This document shows positions 19,360 through 27,414 of a stretch of 64,000 bases of DNA, piece by piece. Source of the DNA: Flavimobilis soli (GTDB lineage: Bacteria; Actinomycetota; Actinomycetes; Actinomycetales; Cellulomonadaceae); the NCBI RefSeq assembly GCF_002564025.1, contig NZ_PDJH01000001.1, positions 620,001-684,000 on the forward strand. The letters are read 5' to 3'. Position 1 is the first letter of the stretch. Each line of letters opens with the position of its first letter. The notes under the pieces are model-generated. The model was not told the origin of the DNA. It was given only the letters and a program-made list of their open reading frames with translations, and made no database searches. The position numbers and the translations under genes were made by a program.

Positions 19360-19542
19360 CGTTGCTGGTCGTCGCCCGGGAGCGCGGTGCGGGTCGTGCA
19401 GGTGGGGTTCGTGCAGGTGGACGGGGCAGGTCGGTGGTGCTGAGCAGCCGCCCGACCAGGTCTCCCACCGCGACCCCGCTGGCACCGGGGAAGGTGCGCC
19501 AGATGGGGCGGGAGGAGGCCGAGACGTACGGCTGCGCGGGTC
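19360..19542 (-). ncRNA. Candidate structured leader of rsmH (mraW RNA motif-like)
   Basis: The 195-bp gap between mraZ and rsmH has no credible gene but can fold. One hairpin pairs GGTCGG (19429-19434) with CCGACC (19452-19457) around an inner TGCT/AGCA stem. Another pairs CCCCG (19474-19478) with CGGGG (19486-19490). A direct repeat, GTGCAGGTGG, occurs twice at about 19397-19420. A conserved structured RNA called the mraW motif has been described in 5' leaders of actinobacterial rsmH genes; assignment here is by position and the visible stems only, since I could not run a covariance model. Confidence 0.35.
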
Positions 19543-20010
19543 CTAGAACGGGAAGGGAGGCAGCACCTCCTCGGCCGTGTCGGCATAACCGGACTCCTGG
19601 CTCGCCAGGTACTCGTCCCAGGCGGCGGCGTCCCAGATCTCGACGCGGGTTCCCATCCCGATGACGGCCACGTCGCGGTCGAGCTTCGCGTACTCGCGCA
19701 GGGGCGCGGGGATGGAGATGCGGCCCTGCTTGTCGGGGATCTCGTCGCTCGCGCCCGAGAGGAAGACACGGAGGTAGTCGCGGGACTGCTTGCTCGTGAT
19801 CGGGGCGAGGCGGATCTGCTCGTACATCCGGCGGAACTCGTCCATCGGGAGGAGGTAGAGGCAGTGCTCCTGGCCGCGGGTCATCACGAGGCCGGAGGCG
19901 AGCTGCGACCGGAACTTGGCCGGGAGGATGAGCCGCCCCTTGTCGTCGAGACGCGGGTTGTAGGTGCCCAGCAGGAGGCTCGGCGCGCCCGTGAACGACT
20001 CAGCGCCCAT
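19543..20010 (-). CDS. mraZ: Transcriptional regulator MraZ
   Basis: AbrB-fold DNA-binding protein heading the dcw cluster; in studied bacteria it binds repeats in its own promoter. Two SpoVT/AbrB-like repeats are visible, first with [17 protein letters not shown] and second with [16 protein letters not shown]. The ATG at 20010 follows GGAGG by 9 nt and begins the conserved [25 protein letters not shown]; a longer frame to 20109 would run through the promoter. 155 aa. Its own operators are visible just upstream. Confidence 0.96.
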   Translation of the reverse strand: MGAESFTGAPSLLLGTYNPRLDDKGRLILPAKFRSQLASGLVMTRGQEHCLYLLPMDEFRRMYEQIRLAPITSKQSRDYLRVFLSGASDEIPDKQGRISIPAPLREYAKLDRDVAVIGMGTRVEIWDAAAWDEYLASQESGYADTAEEVLPPFPF

Positions 20011-20040
20011 GCGGATGCACCTCCCTCCATCTCCCGATGG

Positions 20041-20072
20041 CCCCACAGTACTCCACATTCCTCCACCGTCAA
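20041..20072 (-). promoter_or_regulatory. mraZ promoter with three MraZ boxes
   Basis: On the minus strand a TTGACG -35 (20067-20072) and a TACTGT -10 (20045-20050) are separated by 16 bp. The spacer is exactly two tandem repeats beginning GTGGAG (20061-20066 and 20051-20056); a third, GTGGGG (20041-20046), overlaps the -10. The 10-bp period matches the known geometry of MraZ binding repeats. MraZ binding here would block RNA polymerase, so autorepression of the dcw operon is inferred. Confidence 0.8.
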
Positions 20073-20126
20073 CGACATCCAGCGCGCAATGCGCGCTCCG
20101 CCGCGACAAAGCCGCAGGTCAGAGCG

Positions 20127-20142
20127 ATGGAGGAAAGTGGAG
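20127..20142 (+). promoter_or_regulatory. MraZ-like repeat pair, plus orientation
   Basis: ATGGAG (20127) and GTGGAG (20137) are 10 bp apart with a GAAA link, resembling the mraZ operator but reading toward moxR. It lies 55 bp beyond the mraZ -35. It may be a second operator for mraZ or serve the divergent operon. Confidence 0.45.
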
Positions 20143-20252
20143 GGAATATCGCGCCAGCGGCCGCCGTAGCCAGCTGCCACGCCGACTGCCGCCTGAGAAG
20201 GGCGTGCGCGGCCGCAGAAAGCCGGTACCCGCTCCCCGCGCCGGGGGCTGTG

Positions 20253-20268
20253 GTGGAGCGAAGTGGGG
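20253..20268 (+). promoter_or_regulatory. MraZ-like repeat pair, plus orientation
   Basis: GTGGAG (20253) and GTGGGG (20263) at 10-bp spacing with a CGAA link; both half-sites match variants used in the mraZ operator. It is about 140 bp before the moxR start codon. Confidence 0.45.
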
Positions 20269-20394
20269 GCCCGCCAGGGAGGGGCGGTTGAGCCCGCTCC
20301 GGGTCGGGACGAGTCCCGCACGAATCACCCTGGGGACGAATGCCTCGCACGGGTGCGTTTCCTCTAGGCTTCACCCAGCCGACGAGGAGGAACC

Positions 20395-21378
20395 GTGACG
20401 ACGACGCAAGTTCCGAGCACCCAGGAGCTCTGGGAGATCACCACCACGTGCGACGGGATCCGCGAACAGCTCTCTGGAGTGCTCTCGGGCAAGCCCGAGG
20501 TGGTGCTCACGACGATCGCCGTGATGCTCGCCGAGGGCCACATCCTCCTCGAGGACGTCCCCGGGGTCGGCAAGACGACGCTCGCCAAGGCGCTCGCCCG
20601 CGCGATCGACGGGCGCGTCGGCCGCATCCAGTTCACCCCGGACCTGCTGCCGAGCGACCTCACCGGAGTGAGCATCTACCGCGCGCAGCAGCACGAGTTC
20701 GAGTTCCGTCCGGGACCGATCTTCGCGAGCATCGTCATCGGCGACGAGATCAACCGCGCCTCCCCGAAGACGCAGTCCGCGCTCCTGCAGTGCATGGAGG
20801 AGGGCCAGGTCACGGTCGACGGCCGCACCTACTCGCTCCCCCGCCCGTTCCTCGTCGTGGCGACGCAGAACCCGGTGGAGATGGAGGGCACGTACCCGCT
20901 GCCCGAGGCGCAGCGCGACCGCTTCATGGCATGCCTGAGCGTCGGCTACCCGACCGCCGAGGCCGAGCTCGAGATGCTCGAGCGCCGCGAGGGGCGCGAT
21001 CCCCTCGACTCCGTCCAGAAGGTCACCGACGCCGCGACGATCGAGCGTTTCGTCCAGACCGTCCACCGCATCCACGCCGCGACCGCCGTCAAGCGCTACA
21101 TCCTCGACCTCGTCGCCGCGACGCGATCGACGCCCGCGCTGCGGCTCGGCGCGTCACCGCGCGCCTCGGTCCAGCTCCTGCGTGCCGCGAAGGCCGTCGC
21201 CGCCCTGTCGGGACGCGAGTACGTCATCCCGGACGACGTCCAGCTTCTCGCGCACCCCGTCCTGTGCCACCGCCTCATCCTGAGCCCGCAGGCCCGCGCG
21301 GGCGGGCAGACGACCGCGTCCGTCGTCGACGACGTGCTCGCCTCCGTCCCGGTCCCGAACCCGCACCACGCCTCGTGA
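20395..21378 (+). CDS. MoxR family AAA+ ATPase
   Basis: AAA+ chaperone-type ATPase. Walker A EDVPGVGKTTLAKAL (about residue 50-64), Walker B SIVIGDEINRASPKTQ, sensor 1 VVATQNPVEMEGTYPLPEAQ and the C-terminal lid domain are clear. MoxR proteins are thought to help mature or insert partner proteins, often VWA or DUF58 proteins encoded next door, as here. GTG at 20395 follows CGAGGAGGAACC. 327 aa. It heads a three-gene operon with 4-nt overlaps at both joints. Confidence 0.93.
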   Translation: MTTTQVPSTQELWEITTTCDGIREQLSGVLSGKPEVVLTTIAVMLAEGHILLEDVPGVGKTTLAKALARAIDGRVGRIQFTPDLLPSDLTGVSIYRAQQHEFEFRPGPIFASIVIGDEINRASPKTQSALLQCMEEGQVTVDGRTYSLPRPFLVVATQNPVEMEGTYPLPEAQRDRFMACLSVGYPTAEAELEMLERREGRDPLDSVQKVTDAATIERFVQTVHRIHAATAVKRYILDLVAATRSTPALRLGASPRASVQLLRAAKAVAALSGREYVIPDDVQLLAHPVLCHRLILSPQARAGGQTTASVVDDVLASVPVPNPHHAS

Positions 21379-22688
21379 CCGTGCACCCCGCAGGCCTGAC
21401 GCCGGCCCGCGTCCGGCTCACCGGCCGCGGGGTGGGGCTTGCGGCTGCAGGGGGCGCGCTGGCTGTCGGCGGGCACGTCGTCGACCTGTCGGCCGTCGCG
21501 CTCGCCGGGTGCGTCGTGGGGGTCGCCCCCGTCGTGTCCTGGCTCGCGCTGCGAGCCCGGCCGCTCGCGCCACGGCTCCGCGTGCGTCGCTCCCTCCAGC
21601 CGACGCCCGCGCACGCTGGTCAGGACGTGTCGGTCACGACGGAGGTCGGCCCTGCGCACCTGACCCCCTGGTCGGTCGCGGCGTCCCGCGCGCTCAACCT
21701 CGGCGAGGCCGTCCCCGCAGCGCTGCGTGGCAGCACCGTCCTGCGCGCCGCGGTCACACCCACCTCTCGGGGCACGTCGCTGCAGTACACGCTCCGCCCC
21801 CGGCAGCGCGGCCGCTGGCCCGTCGGCCCGCTCGCGACGCGCCGCTACGACGCCCTCGGACTCGCGACCGCGACCGAGCAGGTGGGCGACGCCGTCCCGC
21901 TCACCGTCTGGCCGTCCCTGCTGTCCGGGACGATCAGCGACACCGGTGCCCGGTCCGGCCTCACGCCGCTGCGCGCCGGCGCGAACGACCCGAGCGACGA
22001 GGACACGTCGCTGCGCACGTACCAGGCCGGCGACGACCTGCGCCGCGTGCACTGGGCCAGCGCGGCCCGCCACGGCGAGCTCATGGTCCGCACGAGCGAG
22101 GGCGCGAGCCAGGCGCCCGTCCTCGTCATCCTCGACGTCGCGTCGCTCGACAGCGACACCGAGCCCGGCTCGCAGAACCATGTGGCGCTCGAGTGGACCG
22201 TGTCGGTAGCGGCTTCGGTCGCCGTCAACCTCCTCGACTCTGGCCACCCAGTCCGCCTCGTCCTGTCCGACGGCGGTACCGCCCAGGCCGGCCTGCGCGG
22301 GGGCGACGGGCAGGCTGGCGCGCGCTGGGTCCGCTCGCGTGACGCGCAGGGCCGCGCGGTGCTGCTCGACCTGACGGTCGACGCGGGCCGCCGTGAGCCC
22401 GGTGACGAGACGTCAGGGACGCGAGACGACGTGCTCTCGAGCCTCGTGGGCGACAGCCAGCTCGGTGAGATCGTCATCGCCGTGACCGCGGCGACGAGCA
22501 GGGACGAGACGGCACCGCTCGCCGTCGTCGGCGGGACGGCGTCACGGCGCTACGCCATGGTCGTCCCGGCGGACGGCACCTCGGACTCCGTACCGACGCT
22601 GCTCGAGCACGGCTGGCGTGCAGCACTCCTGCCCGTGGGCAGCGACCTCGTGTCTGCCTGGGACGACCTGACGGGAGGGAATCGATGA
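21375..22688 (+). CDS. DUF58 domain membrane protein
   Basis: 437 aa. Two N-terminal hydrophobic segments (about residues 13-55), a beta-rich region, then the DUF58 motif YQAGDDLRRVHWASAARHGEL (about 212-232) and a VWA-like C-terminal half. The function is unknown; genetic context with MoxR and transglutaminase-like proteins suggests a cell-envelope complex. GTG at 21375 overlaps the moxR stop (GTGA), supporting translational coupling. Confidence 0.88.
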   Translation: MTVHPAGLTPARVRLTGRGVGLAAAGGALAVGGHVVDLSAVALAGCVVGVAPVVSWLALRARPLAPRLRVRRSLQPTPAHAGQDVSVTTEVGPAHLTPWSVAASRALNLGEAVPAALRGSTVLRAAVTPTSRGTSLQYTLRPRQRGRWPVGPLATRRYDALGLATATEQVGDAVPLTVWPSLLSGTISDTGARSGLTPLRAGANDPSDEDTSLRTYQAGDDLRRVHWASAARHGELMVRTSEGASQAPVLVILDVASLDSDTEPGSQNHVALEWTVSVAASVAVNLLDSGHPVRLVLSDGGTAQAGLRGGDGQAGARWVRSRDAQGRAVLLDLTVDAGRREPGDETSGTRDDVLSSLVGDSQLGEIVIAVTAATSRDETAPLAVVGGTASRRYAMVVPADGTSDSVPTLLEHGWRAALLPVGSDLVSAWDDLTGGNR

Positions 22689-24991
22689 CCCGGATGAGCG
22701 CCCCGACGCCGTCGGGCATCCCCACGCCCGGCAAGGTCGTCGCCTCGGGCGCGGTCGTCCTCGCTATGACGGTCGCGTGCGTCGCGGGCCTCGACGGGCT
22801 GATCCAGCCAGGGGCGTGGCGCTGGACCGTCGGGGTGATCCTCGCGATCGTCACCGCGGTCATCGTCGCCGCGCGTCTCGCGCTGCGGCGCTGGGCCGGA
22901 CCGGACGTCAGCACCGCCGCCAGCCTGACCCCGTCGCTCGCCGGACTCGCAGCCGGGCTCTGGCTGCTCGCCGCGCGCTTCGGCGGCAGCGCGCCGCGCG
23001 CGACGAGCGGCGACCTCGACCCCGTGGTCACTCTCGAGAACTTCCGGGGCCTCGCGCGGCTCGCGCGCACGGTCGAGGAGATCGCGGTCACGACGATCGC
23101 CCCGATCCAGCCGCTCGAGGCGATCGTGGCACTGTTCGCCGCGGGTGCCTGCCTCGTGCTCGTCCTCATGGACATGTTCGTCGCGGTGCGGGTCCCCGCC
23201 CTCGCCGGCCTCGCGACGTCGCTGCTCTGGCTCCCGTCGCTCATGATCGTCGGCGACGTCGCCACGTGGTCGGTCGTCGCGGTGACCGCTCTCCTGCTCG
23301 TCCTGCTCGCCGTCGACCGGCCATCCGTCGCGACCGCACGCACGGGACGCGCGACAGCGCGCGAAGCAGCGATCCCTGTCGCCGGAGCGGGCCTGACGGT
23401 CACGGCGGTCGTCGCAGCCGGCCTCGCGGTGTCGCTCGTCCTGCCGTCGCTCCCCTGGCGCGGCGCGGTCAGCGCTCCCGACCTGAGGACGGGCGTCGCG
23501 AACCTGACGGACGACCTCGACCTGCGCAGGAGCCTGCAGGAGCAGTCGACGCGCGAGGTGCTCACCTACACGGTGTCCGAGGGTGCTCCCCCGGTCGGGC
23601 CGCTGCGCACGACGTCGCTCCTCGACTTCGACGGCCGCCAGTGGCTGCCGTCCGACCCCGACACCGAGCCGGCACGCCCTGGCGACCTGCTGTGGCCCTC
23701 GCTCGCGGAGGGCAGCTCAGCGACGAGCTTCGCGCTCCGCATGCAGTTCGAGGGGCTCGCCTCGTCGACCGTGCCGGTACCGCTCGAGCCGCGCATGATC
23801 ACGTCGGACCGGGAGATAAGCTACGACGCCAGCCGCGACGCTGTCGACGTCGCGGACAGGCTCAGCAGCGGCGACTCGCTCGAGATGACGGTCATGCCGC
23901 GCAACCTCGACCCCGACCGGCTGCGGGCCGGGTCCCCGCTGGAGCCCTCGCAGGGCTTCCCCAACCGGTTCGCGGACCCCGAGCTGATGGTCCCGGAGAC
24001 GTCTCACGCGCCCGAGATCGCGCGTCTCGCGTACTCCGTCGTAGGCGACGTCGACAACCAGTACGACGCCGCCGTGGCTCTCCAGGACTACCTCCGGACG
24101 AGCCCGGAGTTCAACTACTCGCTCAGCGTGCCCGCGCCGACGTCGGACGACGCGGTATGGGACTTCCTCCAGGACGGCACCGGGTACTGCGTCCAGTTCG
24201 CGTCGGCGATGACGATCATGGCCCGCACCCTCGGCATCCCAGCGCGCATGAGCATCGGCTACCTCCCCGGGACGGTGGGTGCCGACGGCGTCGCGGTCGT
24301 ACGCGGGCGTGACGCGCACGCGTGGCCCGAGATCTACTTCGACGACGTGGGCTGGGTGCGGTTCGAGCCGACGCCGGCGCTGCAGTCGGGTGCGCTGCCG
24401 ACGTACGCGGCGACCGCGACGGAGACCCCCACCCCGACGGCGACCGAGACGCCGACGCCGACGAGCACGTCGCAGCGCCCGACGAGCAGCACGACCTCGG
24501 GGACGAGCACGACGGCGACAGCGACGGCGGCGACGTCCTCGTCGTCAGGGGCGAACGGGGCGCTCGTCGCGTCGCTCCTCGTCGTGCTGGTCGTGGCGGC
24601 GGGCCTGACCGTGATGCTCGTACGTCGCCGCGCGGTGCACGTCCACGTACGTGACGTCGAGGACGCGTGGTCGACGATCGTGCGCGCCGCGCGCACGGGC
24701 GGCATCGAGATCGACCCTGCCGCGACGCTGCGCGCTACGGCCGCCCACGTTGTTCCCGGGGGCGAGGCTGTTGGCGAGGTGGCTCGGCGCGTCGAGGTCG
24801 CGCGGTACGCGCCTGCGGCGCCCGCGGCCGACCGTGAGGAGCTCGACGGGCTCGTGCGGGCTGCCCTCGACGAGGTGCAGGCGCGGGTGTCGGCGCTCGC
24901 CGCTGCCGAGAACCGGACCAACCCGGCCGACGCGGGCGGCGCTCCTGGCTCGACGGTCGGGGACGCTGATCGGGGCGGCCCACGGGCGTGA
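22685..24991 (+). CDS. TgpA-like transmembrane transglutaminase (DUF3488-transglutaminase)
   Basis: 768 aa. About six N-terminal transmembrane segments (residues 1-250), an extracytoplasmic transglutaminase-like domain with Cys in GYCVQFASAM, His in DAHAWPEIYF and Asp in DDVGWVRFEPTP, a Thr/Pro/Ser linker with ETPTPT repeats (about 578-630), a final membrane segment (LLVVLVVAAGLTVML), and a cytoplasmic DUF4129-like tail. The catalytic triad looks complete. ATG overlaps the DUF58 stop. Likely an envelope-processing enzyme working with MoxR/DUF58; the substrate is unknown. Confidence 0.9.
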   Translation: MTRMSAPTPSGIPTPGKVVASGAVVLAMTVACVAGLDGLIQPGAWRWTVGVILAIVTAVIVAARLALRRWAGPDVSTAASLTPSLAGLAAGLWLLAARFGGSAPRATSGDLDPVVTLENFRGLARLARTVEEIAVTTIAPIQPLEAIVALFAAGACLVLVLMDMFVAVRVPALAGLATSLLWLPSLMIVGDVATWSVVAVTALLLVLLAVDRPSVATARTGRATAREAAIPVAGAGLTVTAVVAAGLAVSLVLPSLPWRGAVSAPDLRTGVANLTDDLDLRRSLQEQSTREVLTYTVSEGAPPVGPLRTTSLLDFDGRQWLPSDPDTEPARPGDLLWPSLAEGSSATSFALRMQFEGLASSTVPVPLEPRMITSDREISYDASRDAVDVADRLSSGDSLEMTVMPRNLDPDRLRAGSPLEPSQGFPNRFADPELMVPETSHAPEIARLAYSVVGDVDNQYDAAVALQDYLRTSPEFNYSLSVPAPTSDDAVWDFLQDGTGYCVQFASAMTIMARTLGIPARMSIGYLPGTVGADGVAVVRGRDAHAWPEIYFDDVGWVRFEPTPALQSGALPTYAATATETPTPTATETPTPTSTSQRPTSSTTSGTSTTATATAATSSSSGANGALVASLLVVLVVAAGLTVMLVRRRAVHVHVRDVEDAWSTIVRAARTGGIEIDPAATLRATAAHVVPGGEAVGEVARRVEVARYAPAAPAADREELDGLVRAALDEVQARVSALAAAENRTNPADAGGAPGSTVGDADRGGPRA

Positions 24992-25122
24992 GGCTGCGGG
25001 GCGGGCCGGTCAATTCGCTGAGGGAAGCCCGGGGTGGCGCCAGCGAGGCGAGCCGGTCAGCTCGTCGAGCACAGCCAGGGGCTGGGCGCGAGAGGGGTGC
25101 AGGCCAGATACAGGGCGATGCG

Positions 25123-25143
25123 CTCCCCCGGCTGCCCGGGGAG
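25123..25143. terminator. Possible hairpin between convergent operons
   Basis: CTCCCCCGG, a 3-nt centre, then CCCGGGGAG, with one inner mismatch, between the transglutaminase gene and DUF3040. There is no T-tract, which is usual in high-GC genomes. The rest of 24992-25150 shows nothing recognisable. Confidence 0.3.
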
Positions 25144-25150
25144 GTGAGGG

Positions 25151-25546
25151 TCAGAGACCTTCGTCGCGGCGGCGGTCCCAGCGCTCTTCCAGGCGGCTCA
25201 TGAAGTCTCCGGACCCGCGCTTCTTCGCGGCCTTGGGCGTCTTGGAGATCTTGCCGTGGGCGTCGACGGTGCCGAGCGGGCCCTTCTTGGCGGTGGGGCG
25301 CAGGAGGGCGTAGGCGACTCCGCCGAACATGACGGCGAACCCGATGATCCCGACTGCGGGGAGGTCCGTCATGACACCGACGATGAGGAGGACGACACCG
25401 ACGATCACGCCTGCGCCGGCGAGGACGAACCGGATGCCGGAGCGCGGCGCCGTGGGCGACATCGCGTTCGCGAGCTTGGGGTCCTCGGAGTACAGCTGCT
25501 GCTCCATCTGCTCGAGCACCCTCTGCTCATACTCTGAGAGCGGCAT
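25151..25546 (-). CDS. DUF3040 membrane protein
   Basis: 131 aa. Begins MPLSEYEQRVLEQMEQQLYSEDPKLA, the DUF3040 signature, followed by two transmembrane segments (about residues 45-65 and 68-88) and a basic C-terminus. The ATG at 25546 follows GAGGAGGTG with good spacing; a GTG two codons upstream overlaps that site. The family is nearly restricted to actinobacteria and has no known function. Confidence 0.88.
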   Translation of the reverse strand: MPLSEYEQRVLEQMEQQLYSEDPKLANAMSPTAPRSGIRFVLAGAGVIVGVVLLIVGVMTDLPAVGIIGFAVMFGGVAYALLRPTAKKGPLGTVDAHGKISKTPKAAKKRGSGDFMSRLEERWDRRRDEGL

Positions 25547-25652
25547 GAGCACCTCCTCGTGTCGACGCGCCGGACCTGTTCCACCTCAAGGATAGGTCGA
25601 GATCTTGGGCGGCGGTAGTCGCACGGCTCCGAGCACCGCTGCGCTCTCGGGC

Positions 25653-26888
25653 TCAGGAGGAGCGGCGCAGGCCGGAGGCTCCGAGGCTGATCGCGGCGCT
25701 GCCGAACTTTCCTCGCACCAGGTCGAGCGCGGCCTCGGCGTCCCGGCGCCCCTGGCTCGTCTCGAGGACGGCGTCCTCGAGAGTCGGCTGGCTCACGCTC
25801 CCGGCACGTTCCCGCAGGTCCTCGACCCGGATGCCCACGAGACGCACGTCCAGCCCTCGCAGGTCGACACCGGAGAAGAGCTCTCGCGCGACGAGGTAGA
25901 CGTCCCGTGCGACATCGGTCGGCGAGCCGAGGGTCCGTGAGCGCGTGAGGGTCCGGAAGTCGCTCGTGCGCACCTTGAGGGAGACGACGCGCCCGACGAC
26001 ACCTTGGCGCCGGAGCCTGGTCGCGCAGCGGTCAGCGAGCTCGAGCAACCGGGCCTCGATCTGGGACATCTCGGACGAGTCCTCGCGGAACGTCACCTCG
26101 GCGCCGATCGAGCGCTCGACCTGCGTCGTCTCGACGGCCCGCGGGTCCCTCCCCCAGGCAAGGTCGTGCAGCCGGGCACCCGAGGCCTTGCCGACGACCC
26201 GCTGCAGCAGCGTCACGTCGGTGTCCGCGAGCTGGGCGACCGTCGTGATGCCGAACCGTTCGAGCGCTTCCTCGGTCTTGCCGCCCACGCCCCAGAGCGC
26301 CCCGACGGGCAGCGAGCGGAGGAACGGGACGGTCGCTGCCGCCGGGATCACGAGCAGCCCGTCAGGCTTGGCGTGCACCGAGGCGATCTTCGCGACGAAC
26401 TTCGAGCTCGCCACCCCGATGGAGCACGGCAGGCCGAGCTCGGCCGCGACCCGGGACCGGATGTCGGCGGCGATGACCGACGGCGGTCCGAGACGGCGAC
26501 GGGCCCCACGGACGTCGAGGAAGGCCTCGTCGACACTGACCTGCTCGACGACGCTCGTCACGTCACGGAGGATCCCCATGACTGCTGCTGACGCTTCCCG
26601 GTAGGCGGCGTGGTCCGGGCGGATGACGACTGCCTGGGGGCAGGCTCTCAGAGCGCGTGCCATGGGCATCGCCGACGACACCCCGAACGCTCGCGCCTCG
26701 TACGTCGCGGCGAGGACGACGGACCGCTCGCCGCCACCGACGATCACCGGCCGCCCGACGAGCTGCGGCTGGCGGACGAGCTCCACGGAGGCGAAGAACG
26801 CGTCCATGTCGACATGCAGGATGTGGCAGCCGTCGTCGGACGTACCCCACTGCCCGGGACGGACCGACGCCCGCGGCCCCCGGCTCAC
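25653..26888 (-). CDS. dinB: DNA polymerase IV (Y family)
   Basis: Error-prone translesion polymerase. Catalytic carboxylates are in HVDMDAFFASVEL (about residue 25-37) and SVDEAFLDV (about 115); the thumb HhH region VGALWGVGGKTEEAL and the little-finger domain follow. 411 aa. No QLxLF-type sliding-clamp peptide is evident at the C-terminus (ends ISLGASGLRRSS). GTG at 26888 overlaps the stop of the HEPN gene (GTGA), so translation is coupled and expression falls under the LexA box upstream of that gene. Confidence 0.95.
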   Translation of the reverse strand: MSRGPRASVRPGQWGTSDDGCHILHVDMDAFFASVELVRQPQLVGRPVIVGGGERSVVLAATYEARAFGVSSAMPMARALRACPQAVVIRPDHAAYREASAAVMGILRDVTSVVEQVSVDEAFLDVRGARRRLGPPSVIAADIRSRVAAELGLPCSIGVASSKFVAKIASVHAKPDGLLVIPAAATVPFLRSLPVGALWGVGGKTEEALERFGITTVAQLADTDVTLLQRVVGKASGARLHDLAWGRDPRAVETTQVERSIGAEVTFREDSSEMSQIEARLLELADRCATRLRRQGVVGRVVSLKVRTSDFRTLTRSRTLGSPTDVARDVYLVARELFSGVDLRGLDVRLVGIRVEDLRERAGSVSQPTLEDAVLETSQGRRDAEAALDLVRGKFGSAAISLGASGLRRSS

Positions 26889-27394
26889 GAGGCCCTCACG
26901 ACCGCCCGGCGAGCGCCCGTGGCGTCACCCGCGAGCAGGACGGCGACCGCGTCACGGAAGTCCTCGGCAGCCGCGAGCGCCTGCTCCGCGACCGCGGTGT
27001 CGACGGCGGAGAGGTCGCCCGCCTCGATCGCAGCCCGCACGCGGGCCGACCTCGAGAAGACCTGGACCCACTCGGCGAGCTCGGGGACGAACTCTCCCGC
27101 CAGCTGCCAGACGTTCCGGCCACGACCGCGTACCTTGGCGCGCCCACGCGCCTCGAGGATCGCACCAGCGGCGCGCAGCGCGGCGAAGTGGGCGTGCAGG
27201 AAGGTGTCGGCCGGGTCACTCGACAGCTGGGCCGCAAGGATCTCGGCGTCGCACCGCTCGAGGAGGCGGCCAGTTGCACGGCCGACGCGAGCCTCGGCAC
27301 CTTCCGCGTCGGCGCGGACCGGGGAGACGGTCGAGGGGTAGGCAAGGACGAGCCGTCCGGCGGCCGGACCGCTGCTCTTGTGGATCGTCGTCAT
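26885..27394 (-). CDS. SAV_6107-type HEPN domain protein
   Basis: 169 aa, almost all helical, Ala-rich, matching the SAV_6107 HEPN family by composition and segments such as DTFLHAHFAALRAAGAILE and NVWQLAGEFVPELAEW. The canonical HEPN ribonuclease motif (Arg, four to six residues, His) is not seen, so a catalytic role is doubtful. ATG at 27394 follows GGAGG by 8 nt; upstream in-frame codons lie in the ribosome site. First gene of the SOS-controlled operon with dinB. The function is unknown; the coupling suggests an accessory factor for Pol IV or nucleotide stress. Confidence 0.75.
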   Translation of the reverse strand: MTTIHKSSGPAAGRLVLAYPSTVSPVRADAEGAEARVGRATGRLLERCDAEILAAQLSSDPADTFLHAHFAALRAAGAILEARGRAKVRGRGRNVWQLAGEFVPELAEWVQVFSRSARVRAAIEAGDLSAVDTAVAEQALAAAEDFRDAVAVLLAGDATGARRAVVRAS

Positions 27395-27414
27395 GTCCTC
27401 CACCTCCCACCTCA

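Larger units (their letters stand above)
20011..20394. promoter_or_regulatory. Divergent mraZ / moxR control region (384 bp)
   Basis: No gene is supported here. Besides the mraZ promoter it holds an inverted repeat AGCGCGC-AAT-GCGCGCT (20081-20097) just upstream of the -35, and two plus-strand pairs of MraZ-like repeats: ATGGAG/GTGGAG at 20127/20137 and GTGGAG/GTGGGG at 20253/20263, each with the same 10-bp step. A TAGGCT (20365-20370) is a possible moxR -10, with no good -35. A GGAGG ribosome site precedes the moxR GTG. Confidence 0.6.
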
